Shown piece by piece: positions 27,209 to 35,881 of a DNA stretch of 64,000 nucleotides (its first letter is position 1; every line of letters begins with the position of its first letter). The translations under genes were made by a program, and so were the position numbers. The notes below the pieces were generated by a model that did not search any database, was not told the DNA's origin, and worked only from the letters and a program-made list of their open reading frames with translations. Source of the DNA: Flavobacterium sp. CF108 (GTDB lineage: Bacteria > Bacteroidota > Bacteroidia > Flavobacteriales > Flavobacteriaceae); NCBI RefSeq assembly GCF_900129795.1, contig NZ_FQWW01000007.1, positions 62,001-126,000 on the forward strand, given 5' to 3'.

Positions 27209-29626
27209 ATGATTAAACATAAAAACATTTTTCAAAAAGTTATAATTGCGTTAATGTTTTCAGTATCAATTTTTGCACAAAAACAGGCGAGAATTGTTGA
27301 AGACTTCAATAAAAACTGGAACTTCAAATTAGGAGATTATCCTGAAGCAGTCAATACTAATTATAATGTGTCAGACTGGAGAACACTTCAACTACCGCAC
27401 GATTGGAGTATTGAAGGAACTTTCGATAAAGACAGCAAAACGAAACAAGCACAAGGATTTTTACCTGCCGGGAAAGGCTGGTACCGTAAAGTTTTTACTA
27501 TTCCGGCGAGCTGGAAAAGCAAAACGATTTCGATTGAATTTGACGGTGTTTTTAAGAATAGCGAAGTTTTTATAAATGGAAAATCATTAGGAATTCGCCC
27601 GAATGGTTATATCTCTTTCAGCTATGATTTGTCTCCGTATTTAAATTATGGGCAGGCCAATACTATTGCTGTCAAAGTTGATAATGATGCTCAGCCAAAC
27701 TCAAGATGGTATACAGGTTCTGGAATTTACAGAAATGTGAGATTGGTGACAAGTGAAAAATTGCATGTCGGAAAGTGGGGGACTTTTGTGACCACGCCTG
27801 AAGTTTCAACAAAGAAATCAAAAGTGCATTTAGAAGTTACAATTGATAATGATAATGATGCTGCCAGAGAATTTACATTGGTCACTTCTATTTTAGATGC
27901 TAAGAATAAAGAAATAGCTAATAAGATTTCTATAGAGAAAATTAAAGCTAAAACATTTGAAACGAAGGTGCATAATCTTGATGTTCTAGAGCCACAATTA
28001 TGGAATACCGAAAATCCGTATTTGTATAAAGTAATTACAAAAATCTACGAGAAATCTGTACTAGTCGATAATTATGAAACTCCGCTCGGATTTAGATATT
28101 TTAATTTTGATTCAGAGAAAGGATTTTCGTTAAATGGTGTTCCAACGAAAATTTATGGAGTTTGTTTACATCATGATAACGGCGCTTTAGGTTCTGTAGA
28201 AAATATTCATGCGGTTAGAAGAAAACTGGCTTTGATGAAAGAAATGGGAGCAAACGCAATCAGAATGTCACATAATCCGCATTCGTTGGAAATGATGCAA
28301 TTGTGCGATGAAATGGGATTTATTGTTCAGGACGAAGCTTTTGATGTTTGGAAAAAGAAAAAAGTAACCAACGATTACCATAAAGACTGGGATGCTTGGC
28401 ACAAACAAGATTTAGAAGATTTTATCAAAAGAGACCGTAATCATCCATCGGTAATGATGTGGAGTATTGGTAACGAAATCAGGGAACAGTTTGATTCGAC
28501 TGGAATTTCTATTACAAGAGAATTAGCTAAAATTGTAAAATCATTAGATATCTCACGTCCTGTAACTTCGGCTTTGACCGAAAATATAATTGAGAAGAAT
28601 TTTATTTATCAATCGGGAACTTTAGATCTTTTAGGATTTAATTATAAACACGAAGATTACAAAGATTTTCCGGAACGTTTTAAAGGACAAAAAATATTGG
28701 CATCGGAAAGTGTTTCGGCTTTAGAAACCCGCGGACATTATGATTTTCCTGATGGAATTAAAGCTTGGCCAACAAAACACGGCGCTCCGTTTGACGGAAA
28801 TGCAGACTGGACTGTTTCGGCTTACGATCAGGTGAAATCGTATTGGGGCGCAACGCATGAGGAAAACTGGAAAACGATCAAAAAGCAGGATTTCATGGCG
28901 GGAACTTTTATCTGGACAGGTTTTGATTATATCGGAGAGCCTGATCCATACCCGTATCCTGCGAGAAGTTCGTACTTCGGAATTGTCGATTTAGCCGGAC
29001 TTCCAAAAGATGTGTATTATATGTACCAAAGTGAATGGTCAAAGAAAACAATGCTGCATATTTTTCCGCATTGGAACTGGAAAAAAGATCAGGAAGTGGA
29101 TGTTTGGGCGTATTACAATAATGCCGATGAAGTGGAATTGTTTTTAAACGGAAAATCTCTCGGCATAAAATCAAAACAAAATGATGATCTTCATATTTCA
29201 TGGAAAGTAAAATTTGAACCGGGAACATTAAAAGCGATTTCGAGAAAGAATGGAAAAGTGGTTTTAGAAAAGGAAATTCATACGGCTGGCGAAGCTTCTA
29301 AAATTGATTTAAATGCAGATAAAACTACTATCAAAAATGATACTTATGATTTGGTTTATGTAACGGTTTCAATAGTTGACAAAGATGGAAACTTATTGCC
29401 AAACGCTGCAGATTTAATCAATTTTGAAGTTACTGGCGGAGGAAAATTAGTTGGAGTTGATAATGGTTATCAGGCGAATTTAGATTCTTTTAAAGGGAAT
29501 TCCTGTAAGCTTTTTAATGGAAAATGTATTGCGATTATTCAGTCGAATGGGAAGAAAGAAAATATTCAGTTGAAGGCTTCGACTGCTGGTTTACAGGCAT
29601 CTGTAATTGAAGTTAAAGTGAAGTAA
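27209..29626 (+). CDS. GH2 beta-galactosidase-type enzyme
   Basis: 805 residues with a signal peptide ending SIFAQ. Canonical GH2: the jelly-roll domain includes WRTLQLPHDWSIEG and SRWYTGSGIYRNV, an immunoglobulin-like domain follows, and the TIM barrel has the acid/base Glu in MMWSIGNEIRE near residue 423 and the likely nucleophile Glu in ILASESVSA near 499. FMAGTFIWTGFDYIGEP is the well-conserved barrel end. A DUF4982-like domain (EVDVWAYYNNADEVELFLNG) and a further beta-domain (~700-805) complete it. Probably a beta-galactosidase acting on galactan or galactosylated pectin side chains. Last gene of the co-directional pectin block. Confidence 0.88.
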   Translation: MIKHKNIFQKVIIALMFSVSIFAQKQARIVEDFNKNWNFKLGDYPEAVNTNYNVSDWRTLQLPHDWSIEGTFDKDSKTKQAQGFLPAGKGWYRKVFTIPASWKSKTISIEFDGVFKNSEVFINGKSLGIRPNGYISFSYDLSPYLNYGQANTIAVKVDNDAQPNSRWYTGSGIYRNVRLVTSEKLHVGKWGTFVTTPEVSTKKSKVHLEVTIDNDNDAAREFTLVTSILDAKNKEIANKISIEKIKAKTFETKVHNLDVLEPQLWNTENPYLYKVITKIYEKSVLVDNYETPLGFRYFNFDSEKGFSLNGVPTKIYGVCLHHDNGALGSVENIHAVRRKLALMKEMGANAIRMSHNPHSLEMMQLCDEMGFIVQDEAFDVWKKKKVTNDYHKDWDAWHKQDLEDFIKRDRNHPSVMMWSIGNEIREQFDSTGISITRELAKIVKSLDISRPVTSALTENIIEKNFIYQSGTLDLLGFNYKHEDYKDFPERFKGQKILASESVSALETRGHYDFPDGIKAWPTKHGAPFDGNADWTVSAYDQVKSYWGATHEENWKTIKKQDFMAGTFIWTGFDYIGEPDPYPYPARSSYFGIVDLAGLPKDVYYMYQSEWSKKTMLHIFPHWNWKKDQEVDVWAYYNNADEVELFLNGKSLGIKSKQNDDLHISWKVKFEPGTLKAISRKNGKVVLEKEIHTAGEASKIDLNADKTTIKNDTYDLVYVTVSIVDKDGNLLPNAADLINFEVTGGGKLVGVDNGYQANLDSFKGNSCKLFNGKCIAIIQSNGKKENIQLKASTAGLQASVIEVKVK

Positions 29627-29714
29627 AATTTATCTCTCGCAAAGTCGCAGAGTCGCAAAGTTTTTTTGAACCATATAAGTTATATAAGTTAATTTAAGGT
29701 TTGGGTATTTTTTT

Positions 29715-29926
29715 GCCGCAAAGACGCTAAGTCGCAAAGTATTTTCTAAAGGATAAGTATTAAAAGGGAATTTTCAATAGCCTCCAGCTTTAGCTGGAGG
29801 CTATTGAAATAATAAAAGGCTTTAGCCAAAATGTAAAGTTCGGCTAAAGCCTTTTATATGACTTTATACATCCTCCAGCTAAAGCTGGAGGCAATTAAAA
29901 AAACTTTGCGACTTTGCGTCTTTATG
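29715..29926. repeat. Three-layer nested palindrome (GCCGCAAAGACGC / CCTCCAGC / GGCTTTAGCC)
   Basis: Outer arms GCCGCAAAGACGCTAAGTCG at 29,715 and ACTTTGCGACTTTGCGTCTT ending near 29,922. Middle layer GCCTCCAGCTTTAGCTGGAG near 29,780 paired with CCTCCAGCTAAAGCTGGAGG near 29,872. Centre GGCTTTAGCC paired with GGCTAAAGCC. The inner two layers are those of 8,608-8,740, here inside a different outer family. A loose arm TCGCAAAGTCGCAGAGTCGC lies just upstream. It separates the pectin block from the convergent redox genes; the remaining bases to 29,990 are AT-rich CATAACTTATAA repeats. Confidence 0.85.
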
Positions 29927-29990
29927 AGATTAAAAACATAAAAGCTTAATTCATAACTTATAACTCACAATTCATAATTCATAATTAAAC

Positions 29991-30986
29991 TTATAACTTA
30001 TAAGTAAAATTCTTAGACTTGATTACTTTTCCATTATCAGTAATCATTATGCAGCTGTATTCAGGGAATTTTTGAAGTAAAAGCAAACCTTCCTTTTGGA
30101 CTAAAACCATCAAAGAAGTGCTTAATCCGTTTGCGGTTTCGGCATTTGGACCAAAAACGGTGACGCTGCATAAACCGGTTGCGGGATATCCGGTTGCAGG
30201 ATTTATAATGTGTGAATATCGTTTCCCGTTAAAAACAACGAATTTTTCATAACTGCCAGATGTCGTTACAGCACCTTGATTTAGTGGCACAACAGCCAAA
30301 ACTTTTTCAGGTTTAAACGGATTTGTAATTCCTATTTTCCAAGGCTGTCCGTTGGGTTGTTTTCCCCAGGTGCTCATATCTCCAGAGCCGTTTATGATTC
30401 CGGCTTCGATTCCTTTTGCAATCATCATAGCTCGGCATTTATCAGTTGCGTAACCTTCGCCCAAAGCGCCAAAACCAATTTTCATTCCTTTTAATTTTAG
30501 GAAGATTGTCGATTCAACGCTGTCCAGAATAATATTTTTATAGCCCACTTTCTCAACCGATTTTTTTATGGCTTCCGCCGAAGGCATTTCGGTCATTGAT
30601 CCGTCAAATTTCCAGATTCTGTCCATTGCGGCAAAACTAACGTCAAAACCGCCATTTGTAATTTCCGATAATTTTATGGCTCGTTGTGTAAGTTCAAAAA
30701 CTTCACGATCTACTTTTATGGGTTTGATTCCGGCATTTTGATTGACCTGAGAAACTTGTGAATCTGGTTTCCAGTCAGAGATTAAATTTTCAATTCGGGT
30801 AATTTCTGCTATAACTTCGTTGATGTTTTGTTCGGCAGTTAAAGAATCTTTGGCAACAATACTAATGTCAAAACGTCCGCCCATAAGTAAAGTCGTTCTT
30901 TTTCGTAATATTTGCGAATGCGCTGATAAACAACAGCTAATTGCAAAAACACATAAAACTTTCTTTTGAAATAAATTTATAAGCAT
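29991..30986 (-). CDS. apbE: ApbE, FAD:protein FMN transferase
   Basis: 331 residues with a signal peptide ending SAHSQ; acts outside the cytoplasm. ApbE moves FMN from FAD onto a Ser/Thr of target proteins. Family signatures are present: MGGRFDISI near the start, ENLISDWKPDSQVSQVNQNA, TSGSYEKF and YSHIINPATGYPA. The FAD/metal loop usually reads GAIAKGYAVD, but here it is GALGEGYATD, with Glu in place of Lys. It follows the PepSY flavoreductase on the same strand, separated by a 298-base repeat-filled gap, and its likely substrates are the PepSY and DUF2271 proteins of this cluster. Confidence 0.92.
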   Translation of the reverse strand: MLINLFQKKVLCVFAISCCLSAHSQILRKRTTLLMGGRFDISIVAKDSLTAEQNINEVIAEITRIENLISDWKPDSQVSQVNQNAGIKPIKVDREVFELTQRAIKLSEITNGGFDVSFAAMDRIWKFDGSMTEMPSAEAIKKSVEKVGYKNIILDSVESTIFLKLKGMKIGFGALGEGYATDKCRAMMIAKGIEAGIINGSGDMSTWGKQPNGQPWKIGITNPFKPEKVLAVVPLNQGAVTTSGSYEKFVVFNGKRYSHIINPATGYPATGLCSVTVFGPNAETANGLSTSLMVLVQKEGLLLLQKFPEYSCIMITDNGKVIKSKNFTYKL

Positions 30987-31006
30987 ATATTAATAATCTA
31001 TAATTT

Positions 31007-31260
31007 TTAAACACATAGTAACATAGTTTTTCTTTGTGTATAAAGGCGTTTCACTTGTTTCAACAAACGTAGCTTAACGGGTATTTCACGCAGATTTTAA
31101 AAAGATTTAAGCTGATAAACGCAGATTTTTTATTTAATCTGCTCAAATCTGCAGAATCTGCGTGAAACTTTTTAAGCGACAACATAGCTATGTGTTGAAA
31201 ATCCTGATTTTCTTCAATCCTCTTTTTTTAAGATTTAATCTATGTTTCTATGTGTTTAAA
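31007..31260. repeat. Nested palindrome (TTAAACACATAG outside, CACGCAGATT inside)
   Basis: Outer arms TTAAACACATAGTAACATAG near 31,007 and CTATGTTTCTATGTGTTTAA ending near 31,258. Inner arms CACGCAGATTTTAAAAAGAT near 31,089 and the partner ending AGAATCTGCGTGAA near 31,167. It fills the gap between the PepSY and ApbE genes. A related inside-out arrangement lies at 39,258-39,432. Confidence 0.8.
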
Positions 31261-31284
31261 TAAAAAACATTGCCAGATAATCTC

Positions 31285-33468
31285 TTAATAGCAATCGGTT
31301 AATAATTGCCCATTTTCTTTATATTCTAAGAGACTTTTAGTTCCGTTAGCAAGGCACAATTCATCCAGAATTGTTTCAACATCTTTTTGCATGGCAAGCG
31401 ATCCGCAAATCATAATAACGCCGCCTTGTTTCAATAAATCAATAAAAAAAGCAGTATCTCTTTTTATCAAATCCATTACATAAATATGTTCTGCTTCGCG
31501 TGATAAAGCAACGTGGAAATTATCCAAATATTCTTTTTGAATCATTATTCCGGCAAACTTTTTATAAGCTTGGAGTGTTGGTGTTTCCATTCTAAATCCG
31601 CTGTATAAATGTATTTCTTTCTTAGTCTTATTTTGTTCGATCATTCCTAAGAAAGGTGCAATTCCGGTCCCGTTTGAAATAAAAGCGACTTTTGGTGCTT
31701 TATTTGGAAAATGAAAAACTTTATTATTGATAATTCTGGCTTTGATTGTATCTCCAATTTCTAAATTATTTAAAAATCCAGAACCTAATCCGTTTGGATG
31801 CAGTTTTACAACTAATTGTACATTTCCAGAATGATTTCCGATAGAATAAAGACGTTCTCTCGAATCATTCGCCGGATAAATAGCCAGTAAATCACCAGAA
31901 GCAAATTTCGTTCGGCTATTGGCGCGTAAAGTCAATATAAAAGTATGTTCGGTATCAGAGATTGGTGTTTTATCTAAAACCATTAATTTCTGTAAACCTT
32001 TAGGAATGTGATTGTATAAAGATGGAGTAGTGACAAGCGGAATTTCAGCTTTGGCACTCCATAACTTAATCCATTCTACAAATTCTATTGCCGATTTATC
32101 ATTAACTGTCTGCAAATCTAAAAAGCGTTCTGCCCAGCTTTGAGTTTCTAAAAATTGGTCAATTTCAATTGCAAATTGACAGAAATCAGGATATGATTTA
32201 GATCCAAAACCAACGACAGAGAATTTAATTTTCTGTTCCTGATTTTGTTTCTGTAAAAGTGCTTTAAATTTTGTTCCGTTAGAAGGTGCGTCTCCTAAAC
32301 CATGTGTTGACGAAAAAACGATAATATGTTCTGCTTTCGGGTAAACCGAAAAACTATTTAATTCCGCAATAAAAGCTTTTTTTCCGTGCCCAATTAATTG
32401 TTTCAAAATAGCATTGGCAAATCTAAAAGAACTTCCATTTTCAGAACCAACTAAAAGAATGTACTTACTTTCATTGGCCTTGAATTTATTTTTAATTAGG
32501 CTTGATCTTCTTTTTAAAGTAATCGCAAAACCAGAATAAATAAAGAAAAGGATATTGATACAAGCAATGGCTAAAATAACTGCCCAGATTCCGTTAATTC
32601 TTCCTGTATGAAGGTCAAGGCTTAAGGCCGATAATTGAACGGTAAACGGTGAGCGTTTTTCAGAAATCAAAGTTCCATCAGCCTGATTTACTTCAATTTT
32701 ACGATCTTTCAGTTCAATGATATAATATTCTTCCGGATCATCGGTAAAAGGAAATTCTATTTTTTTTACGTCAGACAAAAGTATGGTTTTAAAGATTGAA
32801 GTTTTTTTGGCTTCCGCCGAAAGTTCTGTTTTTACAGGTTTCGCTTTTTCTTCACCCATAAAAAAGTTGAATCTTTCGAGCGATAAATACGTTCCGGTAA
32901 GCGCAATAATGAAAATCGGAATTAAAGCTAAACGTCCTAAAACAACATGGTAATATTGGGCAAAATATTCTTTTATGACTTTCGAAAAGAAATTACGGAT
33001 TCCTCTTTGTCTTTTCAAAACAAGTACAAAACCCGAAATGGAAATCAATAATAAACAAAAAGAGATTACGCCCACAAAAAAGCGTCCGGTTTCATGAAGA
33101 AACAGCGAACGGTGAAAACCGGTAACCCATTGAATAAATTCGCTCTTTTTTTCAGGCTTTCCTAATGCTTTTCCGGTTTTAGGATCAATGTAAGCATTAA
33201 TGTCATTTCCATCTGCATCAATTGCCTGCAGTGTTACGAATTGATTGTAATCGACACTTAATTCTGTAATTTCTGAGTATTCTTTCTTTAATACAGGCAG
33301 GGTTTCTCCCAACGTTATTTTATCAAAATTGGCTGCTTTATACGGAAGTGTTTTTTCCTGTACTGCATCAACAGCCAGAATGATTCCGGTAACAGATGCT
33401 AAAAGCAGAAATATCGAAGAAAATAAGGCTAAAGCCAAATGTGTGTAGCGCCAGAAAGAAAGAGTCAT
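31285..33468 (-). CDS. PepSY-domain membrane flavoreductase (flavodoxin/sulfite-reductase-like)
   Basis: 727 residues. The N-terminal ~320 residues form a PepSY-TM unit with about four membrane helices: FWRYTHLALALFSSIFLLL, a second near 135, a third near 180 and a fourth near 295. PepSY loops lie outside. Residues ~335-480 are a flavodoxin domain (ILLVGSENGSS, VFSSTHGLGDAPSNG). Residues ~490-727 are an FAD/NADPH reductase of the sulfite-reductase type (ERLYSIGNHSG, FISNGTGIAPFLGMI, MICGSLAMQKDVE). It should take electrons from cytosolic NADPH and pass them across the inner membrane. With ApbE and DUF2271 it fits extracytosolic ferric-reductase-type electron transfer. Confidence 0.85.
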   Translation of the reverse strand: MTLSFWRYTHLALALFSSIFLLLASVTGIILAVDAVQEKTLPYKAANFDKITLGETLPVLKKEYSEITELSVDYNQFVTLQAIDADGNDINAYIDPKTGKALGKPEKKSEFIQWVTGFHRSLFLHETGRFFVGVISFCLLLISISGFVLVLKRQRGIRNFFSKVIKEYFAQYYHVVLGRLALIPIFIIALTGTYLSLERFNFFMGEEKAKPVKTELSAEAKKTSIFKTILLSDVKKIEFPFTDDPEEYYIIELKDRKIEVNQADGTLISEKRSPFTVQLSALSLDLHTGRINGIWAVILAIACINILFFIYSGFAITLKRRSSLIKNKFKANESKYILLVGSENGSSFRFANAILKQLIGHGKKAFIAELNSFSVYPKAEHIIVFSSTHGLGDAPSNGTKFKALLQKQNQEQKIKFSVVGFGSKSYPDFCQFAIEIDQFLETQSWAERFLDLQTVNDKSAIEFVEWIKLWSAKAEIPLVTTPSLYNHIPKGLQKLMVLDKTPISDTEHTFILTLRANSRTKFASGDLLAIYPANDSRERLYSIGNHSGNVQLVVKLHPNGLGSGFLNNLEIGDTIKARIINNKVFHFPNKAPKVAFISNGTGIAPFLGMIEQNKTKKEIHLYSGFRMETPTLQAYKKFAGIMIQKEYLDNFHVALSREAEHIYVMDLIKRDTAFFIDLLKQGGVIMICGSLAMQKDVETILDELCLANGTKSLLEYKENGQLLTDCY

Positions 33469-33500
33469 TTAGTGTATTCTAGAAATGTAATAAAATGTTT

Positions 33501-33537
33501 AAAGCTTTGCCAAAATTAAAAAACTTTGACAAAGCCT
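33501..33537 (-). promoter_or_regulatory. Hairpin between DUF2271 and PepSY genes
   Basis: On the minus strand AGGCTTTGTCAAAG pairs with CTTTGCCAAA...AGCTTT around an AT-rich loop. It could be a partial terminator or processing site that sets the ratio of the two products; no long U tract follows directly. Confidence 0.35.
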
Positions 33538-33605
33538 GAATTCAAGTTTAAGCAGAAAAAATAAATTTCATGCTTATTATGAGGTTAAGAAATAATTACT
33601 AAAAA

Positions 33606-34088
33606 TTATATTTTGTTTAGTCGTACATATTTGATGTAACCTTTTCCGTCTGTTTTATCAGCTAAACCTTCTGTTGAAAGCGGAATTTCAAGATCACTTA
33701 CGTAATATTTCTGGTCTTCAACAGCAGTTTCAAAACGTAATTTGTAACCTTTATTGATTTTTGAATCTTCAATTTCAATTGTTGTCACGCTGCGATCACC
33801 GCCAGTTACAGATGCGCCTGTTTTTGCACTGATATCTTCTCCTTTTTGAGCGTGGAATTTATTCCATTCTTTTAAAGATTTGTACCATTTTTTATCGTCG
33901 CCCATTACATAAAGCGTTTTTTCGTATCCGCCAGTTGGGTTAATAAGCGAAACTACGATATAGGCACCTTCTCCCATATAATTTGTCATTTGAAGCATGC
34001 ATTTGTATTTACTTGATTGTGCATTTGATTGTAAGGCAACAAGAAAGATAAGAGCGCTTGTAAGAGCTATTTTAAATATTGATTTCAT
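33606..34088 (-). CDS. DUF2271 exported protein with flavinylation-like motif
   Basis: 160 residues with a signal peptide at 1-23 (ending QSNAQ). The mature part matches DUF2271 (MGEGAYIVVSLINPTGGYEKTLYVMGDDKKW, cited by its conserved pattern at 38-68). Residues 90-96 read TGASVTG, preceded by Asp85. This resembles the (S/T)GA(S/T)xxT consensus on which ApbE places FMN, so it may be a small covalent flavin carrier; Ser93 or Thr95 would be the attachment point. Its neighbours, PepSY reductase and ApbE, supply electrons and the FMN transferase. Family call firm; flavinylation is inference. Confidence 0.75.
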   Translation of the reverse strand: MKSIFKIALTSALIFLVALQSNAQSSKYKCMLQMTNYMGEGAYIVVSLINPTGGYEKTLYVMGDDKKWYKSLKEWNKFHAQKGEDISAKTGASVTGGDRSVTTIEIEDSKINKGYKLRFETAVEDQKYYVSDLEIPLSTEGLADKTDGKGYIKYVRLNKI

Positions 34089-34101
34089 TTTAATTAATTA
34101 T

Positions 34102-34202
34102 GAATTATGAATTATGAGTTATGAATTATGAGTTATGAATTATGAGTTGTGAATTATGAGTTGTGAATTATGAGTTGTGAATTATGAGTTATGAATTATG
34201 AG
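34102..34202. repeat. Tandem 14-bp repeat array (GAATTATGAGTTRT)n
   Basis: About seven direct copies of GAATTATGAGTTAT or GAATTATGAGTTGT lie between the ankyrin and DUF2271 genes. Partially complementary AACTCATAACTTATAACTCA follows at 34,240-34,270, so the transcript could fold back. Short tandem arrays like this can change copy number. Confidence 0.85.
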
Positions 34203-34279
34203 TTTTTTTTTTTGAATTATAGTCTATAAGTAGTCTACAACTCATAACTTATAACTCAAAACTCATAACTTAAAAAAAA

Positions 34280-35767
34280 CTATTTTAAAAAGTCAATTGA
34301 TACGTTGTTTTTTGTAAGCAGTTCATTTTCTTTAGCCAGGGCATAAGCTGTTTCATCAAATTCTGTGTTGATGTCTTTTTTTGCTCCGGCAGAAATAAGA
34401 TATTTTAAAACAGCATCATCTTTAGATGTCATTGCCGCTCTGTGCAAAGCTGTTAAACCATCTTTGTTTTTAGCATTTATATCTGCTTTTAAATCTGTTA
34501 TTTTTTTAAGAAGTGCGATGTCATTTTTTGTAATCGCTAAATGGTACAAAGTATTTCCGTCTTTTTGAGCTGCTGCTAAGTTTAAACCTTTGTCCTGAAG
34601 TAATTTTACTTTTGCATCAAAAGGATCAGCAGTAGTTTCTTTTCCGGCTGGACGGTAAGATTGAACCAAATAAACACCTAAATTGTTTCCGTCTTTGTCT
34701 TTTACATTTACATCAGCGTCTTTGGCTAAAAGTAAAGCTACAGCTTCTGGAGTTCCAGATCGTACCGCGTTTGTTAAAGCCGATTCTCCTTTTAAGTTTT
34801 GTGCATTAATGGTTTTTGCAATTGGAAGTAAAATTTCTAAAACCGCAGTTTCTTTAGCCGAAGCTGCAGCCATCAAAGGTGTATTTCCTTCTTTATCAGC
34901 TTTATTTGCATCGGTACCTTTGCTTAAAAAATATTTAACGATTTCTGCCTGATTTGGTTTTCCTGCTAAAATATGCAATACATTTTGTCCTGCTTTATTT
35001 TGTGCATTTGCTTTTAGTTTTACTTCTTCAACTAAATATTTATAAGTCTCAATAGTATTCGTTTCTCTACGGCTTCCTTGCGCTGCAGTAAAAAGAGCAT
35101 TGTCATTTGGTTTTATTCCTTTTTCAAGAAGTTTTTTCAGGAAAGGAATGTTTCCAGATCTTGCTGCATAAGTAAAAGCAGTATTCCCGTCATTATCTAC
35201 ATCTTTAAGAGATAATCCTTTTGTAGAAAAATATTCAGCAGCTTTTAAATCCTTATCAGAAGATATTGCCAAAAGCAATAAGTTCGCGCCGTTTGCATAT
35301 TTTTTCTTCGGATCAATTCCGGCTTTAAAAAAAGCTTCGTATAAAGCAGGATTTGCTTGTCCGTTTGAAGCTGCAAAATCTGCAGGAGCGGTACCATGGC
35401 TGTCTTCAAAATTAACATCAGAACCTTTTTTAATTAAATATTCAACTAATTCTGTATTTCCTCTGTAAGCTGCCCAGTGTAAATATATACGATTATCATG
35501 CGTTAATTTTGTTATGGAGTTTCCTGGCTGATCGATTAAGAATTTGATTGTTTCATTTGGAGCATCATTGTTGATGGCCAGTGTAGTAACATCAAAAGCA
35601 TTTATGTTGGCTTCTGCCGGATTGTTTCCTTTTGCGATTTCTGCTTTTACTGTTTCGACGTTTGGAGACGTTTTCCAGAATGATGCTTCTAAAAGCGCAT
35701 TTTTTTGCTGTGCATTAACAAATGAAGCAGCTGCAAATGCTAAAGAAATAAAAAGATTCTTTTTCAT
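34280..35767 (-). CDS. Exported ankyrin-repeat protein
   Basis: 495 residues with a signal peptide at 1-19 (ending FVNAQ), so it should be periplasmic. Most of the protein is ankyrin repeats: HDNRIYLHWAAYRGNTELVE, GNTAFTYAARSGNIPFLKKL, GQNVLHILAGKP, GNTPLMAAASAKETAVLEIL, GESALTNAVRSGTPEAV, GNTLYHLAITKNDIALLKKI and GLTALHRAAMTSKDDAVLKY, about 11-12 in all. It has no enzymatic motif and probably acts as a protein-binding scaffold. It is the first gene of the minus-strand cluster with DUF2271, PepSY and ApbE, under a good promoter and a palindrome shared with the siderophore receptor. Confidence 0.85.
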   Translation of the reverse strand: MKKNLFISLAFAAASFVNAQQKNALLEASFWKTSPNVETVKAEIAKGNNPAEANINAFDVTTLAINNDAPNETIKFLIDQPGNSITKLTHDNRIYLHWAAYRGNTELVEYLIKKGSDVNFEDSHGTAPADFAASNGQANPALYEAFFKAGIDPKKKYANGANLLLLAISSDKDLKAAEYFSTKGLSLKDVDNDGNTAFTYAARSGNIPFLKKLLEKGIKPNDNALFTAAQGSRRETNTIETYKYLVEEVKLKANAQNKAGQNVLHILAGKPNQAEIVKYFLSKGTDANKADKEGNTPLMAAASAKETAVLEILLPIAKTINAQNLKGESALTNAVRSGTPEAVALLLAKDADVNVKDKDGNNLGVYLVQSYRPAGKETTADPFDAKVKLLQDKGLNLAAAQKDGNTLYHLAITKNDIALLKKITDLKADINAKNKDGLTALHRAAMTSKDDAVLKYLISAGAKKDINTEFDETAYALAKENELLTKNNVSIDFLK

Positions 35768-35825
35768 ATTTTGTTATGTTGTTTATTGGAGTTCTCGTTC
35801 CAAATATTATAGATGAGATTAAAGT

Positions 35826-35842
35826 CTATTTAGAATAAATCA
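35826..35842 (-). promoter_or_regulatory. Candidate repressor operator upstream of ankyrin gene
   Basis: The plus strand reads CTATTTAGAATAAATCA, which matches 14 of 17 positions of the perfect palindrome before the siderophore receptor (41,866-41,882). In both cases it begins 8-9 bases downstream of the -7 box, overlapping the expected transcription start, a position typical of repressor sites. Confidence 0.5.
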
Positions 35843-35851
35843 AAATAATCG

Positions 35852-35881
35852 CAAATGTAAAGATTAATATTTTTATAGCAA
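35852..35881 (-). promoter_or_regulatory. Promoter for the ankyrin-DUF2271-PepSY cluster
   Basis: On the minus strand a TTG (35,881-35,879) is followed after 19 bases by TACATTTG (35,859-35,852), an exact match to the Bacteroidota TTG-N19-TAnnTTTG promoter. It lies about 85-115 bases before the ankyrin ATG. Confidence 0.6.
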
